Positions 40,101 to 51,884 of a stretch of 64,000 nt of DNA are shown in pieces. This DNA comes from Phymorhynchus buccinoides (lineage: Eukaryota > Mollusca > Gastropoda > Neogastropoda > Raphitomidae): the NCBI GenBank assembly GCA_017654935.2, contig CM065712.1:29075430-29139429 (forward strand), read 5' to 3'. Both the position numbers and the translations under genes were made by a program. The notes beneath the pieces were generated by a model. That model was not told the DNA's origin. It did no database searches and saw only the letters and a list, made by a program, of their open reading frames with translations. The number at the start of each line of letters is the position of its first letter. The first letter of the stretch is position 1.

Positions 40101-43100
40101 ATTCTATTTCAATCACTTCACCTTCGCCCCATCCGGATCCTCGTTGTTTTGCTTCTTCAGAGGCTTTAACGAACAGGTCAAACATATTATCTTCCCATTC
40201 ACTTGTAAAATCATCGTGTGTTAGTACAGTTTGTTGTTTTGTAGAGACCCAAATTAACATGGGTTCATCACCACCTTCAGAAGTAAACTCTATTCTTACT
40301 GCTAATAAAACTTTAACTGGTGGAGTAATCAATATTCTTTTTTTTATTTGTGTAATAGCAAATTTAACACTTTTAATTACATCAAATGTATCAATAATTC
40401 TCATATTAGTTTCCTTAAAACTTTGGTCTAATTCACTATCATCTCCAAAATCAATTTCATCTTCTTCAAATAAATCACGTAATTGTCTATTCAAGCGTTT
40501 TTTGTGGGGTTTTTTGTCTTCCATTTTTAAAGGACAAATAAATACATAATTCAAAATAATTATTTAATAACGAATGCAAAACCTACTATAATGTACAGGA
40601 TTCATCAAATAATCATCATTTAACGAGTACTAAAACCTCACTATACTAACGAATTCACTTAACTTTTAATACATTTTAAATGGATGTTTTTATGCGTGGA
40701 GCAGGATCGTCTTTTTTTTTTTAACTTACTAAATTTAACGTTTTTAGTATTTTGTTTTCAAATCTACACAAGTTCTTTCAACAAACCGATAGAATCATTA
40801 AAATATCAACATTTTTTAACTTACTAAATCTTCATAAAATCGGGTGCTTTTTGGGCGAATCCAAGTACTTAGATTTTTGATGACGTCATCGGTGGATTGA
40901 GCGTGTCTCAACATGTTTTTGGTTCTAAAAATAGTTGGGTTTTTTTTGGATGACGTCATCGGTGGATTGAGCGTGTCTCAACATGTTTTTGGTTCTAAAA
41001 ATAGTTGGGGTTTTTTTTTTTGGATTCGTTTTGGCTTCGTGTGTACAATAGAAAAATGGGTGATTTTATAAAGGATCGTTTTTTGGGCACAATGCTGATA
41101 AAAATCACAGAAAAATGGGTGATTTTACTTCATATTTGTTTGAAATATGCAAGGTAATCAAATCTACACAAGTTCTTTTCAACAAACCGATAGAATCATT
41201 AAAATATCAACATTTTTTAACTTACTAAATCTTCATAAAATCGGGTGCTTTTTGGGCGAATCCAAGTACTTAGATTTTTGATGACGTCATTCTGTCCTGG
41301 AACCCGCATAATAACGTTCTCTGGTGGCCAGTGGCCCAAAACTGATAAAACTTGCAAAATGTGATGTAAAAATATAAATGGCATAATTTTTTTGAACGAC
41401 GCACGGTGTTCTAAGTGCTGTATGTCCGCTCAAACACACGAGTCGATAGGCCACAAGAGCTGATGGCAGAGTGACCTCCCCTGTTTGACCTATCGAATGG
41501 TCAACTTAGGACTATGATTGTGGTCAAACCAAGAGGGGCTTATTGTGCGATATTCTTAGTTGGGCGTAGTGAGAGAGAGAGAAAAGAGAGGGAGGGACTC
41601 ATCTCCCTCTCTCTCACTACGCCCAATTAAGAATCTCCCTCTCTCACTTCGCCCAACTAAGAATATCGCGCGCTAAGCCCCTACTGGTTTGACTGCCCCC
41701 CCCCCCCTCTGGCTGTCAAATGCACGTCGTAAGTTGCTCATTAGACAAGATCACTCACACACACCATAAATTAATCCCCATTTCCGAACAATTCCTATTG
41801 CCGTGGCGTGGGTCTGTTGCCCCCCCCCCCCCCCCCCCCCCCCCCCACCAGCTCCCGTGACCTATCGACTCGTGTGTTTGAGCAGACATACAGCACTTAG
41901 AACACTGTCAGACCTGCCTACTTGGAATTTTCCCAATCAGTAGCCCAGCCATCAATTTTCAGTAGCATGGCAAATTTTTTCGTAGCATCCACAAACGACG
42001 GCAATCGATTTGTTCTCTTCCTGAGCCGAAACGCACTGCTTAATATGTTTCGCCGATTGAACGTGTTGACGGCAATCGTCTCTACCGCCATGATTCACAG
42101 AGAAGTCCGCATGGCAGAGGTTGCACTGCAGCGAGCATGGTTCGCACCGAGTCAACTTCTGACGATGCAAGGCCACTCCTCCGTGTAAGCTATTTTAAAA
42201 ACTTGTGCGGCAGGCCGATGTTTTTTCTTAGAACAAGATGGTGTGCCAGATGATTTTCGTTTTCTGGTTTGGGTTCGTTTTTCTTCGTTTGAAACATCTC
42301 CCGAATCGCTACTGCTGCTGGAGTCCGCCATTTTTTTCAGAGAAAGTAATAAGAACGCATGCGCAGTCACTTTGATAAAAACGGAAGTGACTAGGTTATC
42401 GCGCGTGACACGGCGTCTGCTCTTAGAAACCGACAAAACCGGGAACGGCATAAGCAAAAATAAAATGTGGCGGCAATTTGTTTTTTTTTCCGTAGCAATG
42501 TTAAGGTTGCCGTAGCTCCGTAGCAAAGCTTTATTTTTCGTAGCTGCTACGGCCAAATCGTAGCAGTAGGCAGGTCTGCACTGTGCATCATTCTAAACAA
42601 TTGTTGTCATTTCTATTTTTACGTCGCATTTCGCAAGTTTTATTAGTTTGTGGCCAACTAGCCACCCCTAATTTTTCTAAAAAAACCTGCTTGCAAGTCG
42701 CTGACATGCATGCTGCGGTTTCAAGCTTCGACGCCATTGTTGCATTGTTGCTATGGTATTTGACCGACGAAGTGCTCTCCCCTATTTTCCCCCCCCGAAA
42801 ATCGTCTATTGGCACGGCTCAGTTGTCTCACCCAGACCTGTTTACCCTCTACACAAGTCTTGAGTAGTCTGGATAGCTGAAATGAGTAGTTTTGGTGCAA
42901 AATGTGTACTTTAATTCATTAAACCATCAAATAATATTCACTCAGACATGCCTACCCCAAAATTTGCTTTCAGGGACAATAAAGAAAGAAATCAGGGACA
43001 AATCAGTGAAATCAGGGACAGGACAGGACAAGATAGCATACCGAGCATGCTTATCCGACTTAATGTGACGCCTAGTCATCTCTCCCGCCAGATTTCACCG

Positions 43101-45510
43101 AGAAATCGCATACACACGTCTGGCAGAATGCAAACGAAACTCCTTTTTTACCTTGTTTTAGACAAGGCCACTTTTCCGTGAACTCTTTCTTGAAAACACA
43201 TGCGCGCTTCACGGCCGTTTTCTTCTTCTTTTCACACTTGTCTGATCCGTGATCCCAATCAGAATCCGACTCTGTGTCTCTTCGACGCCATGTTGCCTTC
43301 AATTTGGAAGCGAAAGAGAGGTTATCTTCTTCGCGCATGCGCATTCCGTCTAGCAGACGATAACGATTCCTGGCTCAGTTCTTCTCTAATCGTACAGCAC
43401 CATGGAACGGCTTTTCGATTCCCGATTTTTTTTCCTGGGACGCGTATTGCAAATCCGGGATTTCCGGGACAGTCGCTTCTAAAATCAACTTTCCGGGACA
43501 AATCCTGGATGTACAGGGACGGTAGGCATGTCTGTTCACTGAAAATGAGCAGTCAGCAAGAATTAAAGAGCATTCTTTTCAGTTTTGAAGAGTAGTAGAG
43601 GTCCAAATTGAGTAGAACACTACTCGGAAAGAGTAGAGTAAACAGGTCTGCTCCCTCCCCAGCCCCCTCACCTCTCCCGATTCTCGCGCCGCGTCGGACG
43701 ACTTGATTTTCTCCAGGTACACGATGTGCCGATACAGCTCCTCCAGCCCCTCCAGGAAACACGGCGTGTAGCGCAGCACCTCCAACACGCTGTTCAGAAA
43801 ACACGTGTTGCCTGAATGGGAAATAAAATTAAATTAAAAAAACTGTCAGAAGCAAAATTGACTGTAAGATGAGTCATCATTCCGCCATGCGCTCAGTAGA
43901 GTTGAGAACCGGTTCAAAAATCCGAACCGGATTTTAAACCGGTTTTCCCTATTCGAACCGGTTTTACCGAACCGGTTTTTTTAACCAGTACTCGCATCAC
44001 TAGTTTCACCTATGCAAACATATTTATTTGTCAGAATATTCACTCACACACACGCACACACGCATGCGCACACATACACAATAAACTTATGACTTATGAC
44101 ACGTACACACTCAACTGAACACTCAGTCAAAGTCAAAGCCATATACCATCACAAACTAGAAACATCTACCCTTGGTTTGCAAACACCCAATCTGTGCTGA
44201 TAATCCATGGTGTTTTTTGAAAAGAATGCGTTATTCTTTTAAAAAGAATTACTTTCAGTTTGCAGTTAAAAAACTGGTTCACAGCAACTCGAACCGGTTT
44301 TTCAAAATGCAAAATTTTAGCACCGTTTTTCCCGGTTCAAACCAGTTTTTCCCCCCACCTCTAGCGTTCAGGATAAGTGGGACACGGTTTGCACACCGTA
44401 TTTTTCGGAAAAAGTATAAAGTGCAGCTTATTTATATTGCACACACACACACACACAGAGACACATTTTTGGCTTTTGCTAAAAACATTCTGAGCGACTT
44501 AATGTAGTTTTTTTCCATGCACCATCACAAATGTCGATATCTAAGCCAAAATTTGTTTAAAGAGAAACCTTGCCAAAGGAACAGCCCCGCTATAAATGCC
44601 CCAAAAGGACTCGAGGATTTAGCGTTGGAGAAGGTCCCCAAAGGCCAAACTAAACAATCTCCAGAACAACAGAAGTTACACTCACGCTGCTATCCGGATA
44701 TCTATATCATAGCTGCCAACTTTTCCCAAACAAAATCCTGGAGGGGGGTGGGTTTGGGAGGGGGGACTATCGGGGGTCAGGGGGCTGTGCCCCCTGAAGC
44801 TGAGAAACTTTTTTCTTTTAAATGTGAAAACTAGCCCTCAGGACGCTCACTGAAGTCATTCTAAGGTAAAGTTTACCAGCAGCTAAAATGCAAAGACGGT
44901 CTTCCATTTCTTCGTCTTCTCCTTTGCATTCGGCATCGTGGCGAGGTTACTTCAATGGCGGCGTGAGACAGGCCTAAAGACCGCCAAACAAAGGATTGCA
45001 GGAGGAAGTAGCCCCCGCTTCCGACATGCGCAGTACGAACTCTGCTCCGCGAAGCTTCCTGAAACCCAGTTTCGGTTTTCGGGTTTCATAACACTCGTTT
45101 CTGAGGTCATCTAAGCTGGAAATTTCGAAATCCGGGAGTTTCACGTGAATTCCTGGAAGACCGGAAGAGGTGACAAAATCCGGGAAGCTCCCGGATTTAC
45201 CGGGAGGGTTGGCAGGTATGCTATCTGATGAAGCACTTTTACGCATCATCTGCGTCAGAGATTACGGAAAAGTCAGAATTGAAAATCACGGAGTAGATTT
45301 CTACAATGAGTTTTGACTCCAGTAGCGCATGTCCGCCATGACTGTTATTGTCTTTGGTTGTCGAAACTGAGGCTGCGAAGTCATATCCTGATTCAAACGC
45401 ACCCACCCTCAGGCATGAAAACTACTGTTCCCCTCCAAAAAGAGGAGATTTTTTCAGCCGAGAAATCCTTCCACCCGGATTTTCAGCTAACGTCGGAAGT
45501 TTTGTTCAGT

Positions 45511-45590
<80 letters not shown>

Positions 45591-48500
45591 GTTTGGGGGG
45601 GGGACAAGCAAAGTTAAAGGAAAAAAAATAATTGGGCAAATGATGCCATGAAAAAGACAACTGATAGAGCCAATCTGGCAAAAATGGTCTGGGGATATAA
45701 CTCTCTTGACTGTGTTAGAGCAAAAGCCAGCATATCAGGGTTATTCCTCATCCTTCCTCATTTCACATCCTACTTCACCTTCCAACTGACAACTTTTTGA
45801 CAAAGTTCACAAAAAGCTTCACACTCTTTGTCTTTGTCTCTTTTCTGAATAACATCGCCGACTCTTCGGCCACAAACTACATTCTGCAGCCAGTCACTTC
45901 TCCAATCTTTCACGTACTTTTTTTTTTTTTTTACATGTTTGTTTCGCCAACTCGATACATGCGTTCTCTGTGGACGCCATCTTGGAAATGACAATGGCGG
46001 AAGAGCAAAAAGGCGCGAAATGAAGATTGTGCCATGTAAAGATAATTTTGGTTCGTGGGTTTTTTCGGCCAAGATTTTTTTTTCTGGCGGAGATCGCTCG
46101 ATTTCGGAGAAAAAAAATCGGCGGAGACAGCGGAGCTGTTTTCATGCCTGTACCCTTCTCTGTGTGAATGTGCCGTCTGCTTCGGTGGCTTAATTCATGA
46201 TTTCGGCCCGATAGTCGATCTCAATGCTTATATTAGGATATGATGAATGGAATTCACAACTTTGTTTGATCAGATTTCAGTCACACACTAGGCTCAAAAC
46301 ATTTTAACCCCTTGACTGCCAGAGCAAAATTAAAGAAAAAAAATAATTGGGCAAATGATGCCATGAAAAAGACAACTGATAGAGCCCAATCTGGCAAAAT
46401 GGTCTGGGGATATAACTCTCTTGACTGTGTTAGAGCAAAAGTCAGCATATCAGGGTTATTCCTCTTCATCTGATGACGTCACAGAGATCGCGTTTACCGG
46501 TAATTATCAGTATAATACTGATTGCAAAACCAAAATACTGAAAACAAATGGACCTGTCAGTCCCAGGGACTCATAAATGTTTGCTAGGACTGATAAATTG
46601 TTTAACAGAGGCTTTGATATTGTGGTTTTCACTGGTTTTTGTTTCCCTGGGACTGGTTTTGACACCGGTTGTTGGGGGGCATTGTCGCTGGTGGGACTGG
46701 TTTTCAAAATTCCTAGCGCGATCACTGGTCATCAGTGATGTCATCAGGTCAGTACTGATACATTGGTGGCAGTCAAGGGGTTAAGGGTTAAGGCGCAGGG
46801 GTCTCAGTTGAAGGGGGAAAAAAGTATCGCCACGTAGTCCGTAAAATACGGCTCAGCCCAAATATTAGCCCAGCCTGTCGGAATAGCAGCTGACCCCTCT
46901 TCTATCTGCAGACCTGTTTACCCAAAATCTTCACTGTCAGTAATCCCAAGCTCTGAAATCAGTAATTTCAGGCATCTGTCCATAATTTTGCTGGCTGAGA
47001 AATCCTTCCACCAGAATTTTTTGAAACCGTCAAACCTTTTGAGCGGGGCAGGAGAGGCGAACGTACACACACGCTGCAACTTCAATCCCGTCCGAACCCA
47101 ACTTCAACAACTGCCGAACTTTTGGTTGCGTTGAGGCGGGAGCTCGCTTTTTTCTTTGGCGTCCGATGAGCAGAGTCGGAATCATCCGCTTGCGAGTGTT
47201 GTTTTTTTCGGCATGCCTTCAGATTGCACTTCGTACCTAGAAAAATGGCGGCATGGAGAAATAAACCGGAAGTATTCATTCAAGGGACATCACTCGAAGT
47301 GATATTTTCGTACTCAGTACCGACAAGCCAGCTTCCTCCCACGTACAATCCGGGACTGGAACGAGCTGCCCCAGGAAGCTGTGCAGGCCAAGACCATCGA
47401 CACTTTTGTGTCGATGGTCACCAAATAGTTATCCAGCAACACTCCCCCTCCCCCCCCCCCCTCCCCCTTCCCTCCACCTCTACCCCTCTCCCTGTATTAA
47501 GGCGCTCTTCCGCAGATCCCCAATTTCTACAGTGACAGAATAGTCAAGTTTGACTGTGGTCACTTACTGGAAGGAAGGAAGGAAGGAAGTATACCTTTGA
47601 TAGCAGACGACACAGTAGCGAGTACGGCTCAAATGCCATGCCTTCTTTCGATTTCTTCGGCTTTTTTTTCGCACTCGTTCAGCGGAAATGCAGATTTTGT
47701 TGCTGCTGACCGTAATAGCGTAATCGGAGGTCTCAAAACGTAATATTTACGGACAAATCCGTAGTGAAAACAGGTCTGTATCTGGTATAACCCTTCCCGT
47801 ACCCCGTGGGTGCATTTGCACCCATACTTTTACTTTTTACTTCATATTTTTCAAAACTGTTCACAGAATCTTGCTGAAATTTTATGACTTTGTCAATGAA
47901 AGACTCGAGCATATGCACCCCGAAAACCAAGCATTTGTGTTGAAAAACAAGAAAGTAAATAAACAACAAAGTCGTCGTATAATCGACAAGCGAGAGACTG
48001 GTGTACATGACTCAGTCTCACCTTACTTTTGGCCCAGAAGGTAAAAAAAAATAAAAAAACTTTTTTTTTATTATAATAAACGTTTGTATTTGTTTTTCGT
48101 AAATGCACATGTAAAGCAAAAAAAAACTAAAATAAACAACACAGGGTTCGTACAGAATTTTGGAAATAAAAATCCATACTTTTTCCAGACCATTTCTGCA
48201 ACTTTCCCAAACCCATGTTCTGGACATCAAAGTCCTTTGCGCATAGTAAGCACCGCGCTTTGTACTTCGACCCATCAGATGATGGGGCTATCCAATCCTT
48301 GAACTCGCTATGTTCCACTTCCAGCCACGTTTGGCTAAACACGCACTTTCCCATGTTAGTGAAGCAAGTGACCGCGCTCCAACAAGAGAAAAGAACATCG
48401 ACTTCCGGCGCATGCGCATTGCGTACAAGGGACGTCACTTCGCCGGCCAAGAAAGAAAAGTTTGTCTGCCAGTAACCATGGCGCTCACTCGTCAAGTATG

Positions 48501-51500
48501 CGTGGCGGGGTAGCGTTGTTATTATCATGTAAAATCGAAGCGAGATTCTCTTTGTCTTCAGTGAGAAAACAAATTGCCTGTCGCTGTGAACTGTGCCAGA
48601 CTGAAAAATTCAAGACTTTTCCAGACTCAGGCAAACAAAGTTGATAATTCCATGCTTTTCCAGGCCTGGAAACCATTTTTCCATTTTCCAAGACTTTTCC
48701 AGACTTTAAAGACTCTGTACGAACCATGACAACAACGTGAAACCAACACACACTCATAAACATACAACAACAAAAACTTACCGAGATTCTCCATGGAGGC
48801 CACAGGGGGCACTCCGGGGCCTTCGCAGGGGAGGTCACTCTCCGTCAGGTCGATCACAGGGGGAGAGCAATCCGCACCCACTTCCTCTTCAGATCTGGAA
48901 GATTAAAAAGAAAAAAAAAAGATTTCTTTTTGAAAGGCCTTCTTCATGATGAAATACATGAGCATACTTACCCTCCTAGTCCTACTCCCAGGGCTCCTAA
49001 TCGTCCCGCAAAACAAGGGGTCCCAGGGACTCCTTCACTTACAGTATAAAGGGTCCTAGAGGCGGGAGTGGGACAGAGGGTCCCAGAATGCTAAAAATAA
49101 TTTTTCTAGTGCATCCCTGTGACCCCCTGCACATTCTTTTCGAGGGTCCTTTAGAATTTTAGTGCTTGATAGACCCCCAAATGGGGGTCCCTGGGAACCC
49201 TGGCCTTTTACTTGAATTTTTTCAGATTTTTCTTGAAAATTGCCCTATTGAAAAATGTCGCTATATACACAGCAGCGCCTAATGATCAGGGGTGGGATTT
49301 GACCAAAGAAAAAAAAAAGGAAAACTAGATTTTCAACAACCCGTGGCCCACCCCCTGAACAAAATTTGATTAATAAACTGTACGGCCGGCCATGATTGAC
49401 ATGGCTGAAGTTAGGATTGTCTTAATACCGCGACCGAACGAAACAAGAGTGCGTTTCTTCCCGATTTTATTGGCCGGAATTATTTTTGTTCAATGTCGGA
49501 AAAAAAATGTAAATACCGGATTTCAGGCAAAAACCGGACAAAATCCCACCCCTGAATGATCCAAAAATATGGTAATACATGAGCACACTTACCCTCATAG
49601 TCCTACTCCCCTACTCCAACCCCCCCCCCCCCCCCACACACACATGCATGCGAGATCAACTTACCCAAGTGCTCTTACTGTCTATGTACATTCCTTAGAC
49701 ACAAATCAAACACAACATACAGTACAGGGCTCCCAAGGACCCCCATTTGAGGGTCTATGAAGCACTAAAATTCTACAGGACCCTCTAAAAGAATGTGCAG
49801 GGGGTCCCAGGGATGCACCCCAAAAAATCTTTTTAGCATTCGCATTGCCACTGGGACCCTCTACCCCTCCTCTGGGAACCTCTATCCCTCCTCTGGGACC
49901 CTCTATCCCTCCTCTAGGACCCTCTATACTGTAAGTGAGGGAATCCCTGGGACCCCTTGTTTTGCGGGACGATTGGGAGCCCTGCAGTATTTATATGACG
50001 TATGAATCTTGATATTAATCAAAGCAAAGCACACACACACACACACGTTAGCATTCATAATCATAAAGCATTCAAACAAAAACGCAATACAAAGCGAACA
50101 CACATGGATGACATGATAAATGGAATACAGCAGAAACAGACCTAAAGGCAAGAGAGAGAAGAGAAAGAGAGCGGAGCTTTAATGACACACATGCACACAA
50201 TTAGGCCTCTGCATAGAAAACTGAAGGGGAAAAGAAAGAAAAAAGAACACTTTTAGTTTCACAGTTTCAGGGCTCCCAATCGTTCCACAAAACAAGGGGT
50301 CCCAGGGACTCCTTCACTTATAGTATAGAGGGTCCTAGAGGAGGGATAGAGGGTCCCAGTGGCATAGCGAATGCTAAAAAGAATTTGGTAAAGGTCAAGA
50401 TGTGCCACCCCCCCTACCTATCTCGGTTAATTCTATTTTTCCGTTATTGCCTTTCTTACCATACATAAAGCTGTATTTTAGGAACAATTTTAGCTAATAA
50501 CCTTTTTGGAATACTAACCCTAGCCCTAGCCCTAACCCTACACCCCACCCTATAAGACGGAAAAACGCAACGAACCACAACAGTGACAAATCGCGGTGTA
50601 CTGCAGTACATAGTGGGGGGTAGGGTTAGGTTTAGGGCTAGGGTTAGTATTCAAAAAAGGTTATTAGCTGAAAATGTTCCTAAAAATATATTAAAATACA
50701 GCATTATGTATGGTAAGAAAGGCAAAAACGGAAAAATAGAATTAACTGAGAAATGCATGGGGGGTGGCACATCTTTACCTTTACCAAGAATTTTTCTAGT
50801 GCATCCCTGGGACCCCCTGCACATTCTTTTAGAGGGTCCTGTAGACTTTTAGTGCTTGATAGACTCCCAAATGGGGGTCCCTGGGAGCCCTGACTTTAAA
50901 TAAGACATGTCTATCACGTGGGTGCAACTCCCAAAAATGAAAATGAAAAAAAACCGCTGAAAGTTAGGGCTGCCCAGGGCCCCAGCGGTGAGTGAGGGGC
51001 AGATCCCCGTTAGAGAATTCAGGGGGGCAATGTGAGAGAGACAGAGAGCAGTGATGTCCTGAGGCCCTGGTCATAGGCCATTGTGTATGTGGGTGTGTGG
51101 GTGTGCAGGCATCAGAATACTCCAGAGTCCAATCCGCGGACGAACAACACTCGTCATGACTCGGAGTCAACATCGAGTCGGACCCCACAAAACTCTAGTC
51201 CGTAGTCGGCATCATTGCGATCATTCGCTACCCGATTTCTCGCGGAAAAGTTCAAAGTTCTCACATCATCGTAGTCTCCCGCGATCATACCCTCTAAATC
51301 GACTAATTTAAAACCCAAATCACAATCACTGTCATCAAAACAAACTCTGAAACAGTGAAAGTAAGTCTAGAGAGCTCTAAACTCGGAAGAAAAAACAAAC
51401 ATGGCTGCGATTTTTCGTTTCCGAAGGCACAGTATGAAAACAAACCGTTTAAGAATACCATTTGAGAATAAGATCGCGCTGCCTCATGAAGTACAAACCG

Positions 51501-51851
51501 CAGCCGGCAGTGCCAAAACCGCAGCCAGTGGCTACCAAAACTGCGGATCCACGGGCCATTCAGATGCCTGGTGTGTTGTGTGTGTGTGTGCGCGTATTTG
51601 TTCAAGTGTATGTTTGTGTTTTCAAGTCTGGGTGCGTTTCAGTGAGCATGAGTCTTCTGTGTATTTGATGAAATATGTGTGGGTCTGTGTGTGTGTGTGC
51701 GTGTGCATGTGCATGTGCATGTGTGTGTGTGCAAGAATGCATTCATTCACGTGCGTGCACATGTGTCTGTTGTGCGTGTGTGAGTGTTTCAATGTTGATT
51801 GCAAAGCGCTTTGTGCTAAATAAAAAGCACTACATAAATTATAAGTGTCCG

Positions 51852-51884
<33 letters not shown>

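Noticed and set aside
37188..40554. Active virus or plasmid polymerase
   Set aside because: The reading frame is broken with loss of most of motif B and no partner genes are nearby.
41952..42556. Host BED-type zinc-finger gene
   Set aside because: Present in three copies, each confined between CAGACCTGCCTAC TIRs with target duplications; it is transposon cargo.
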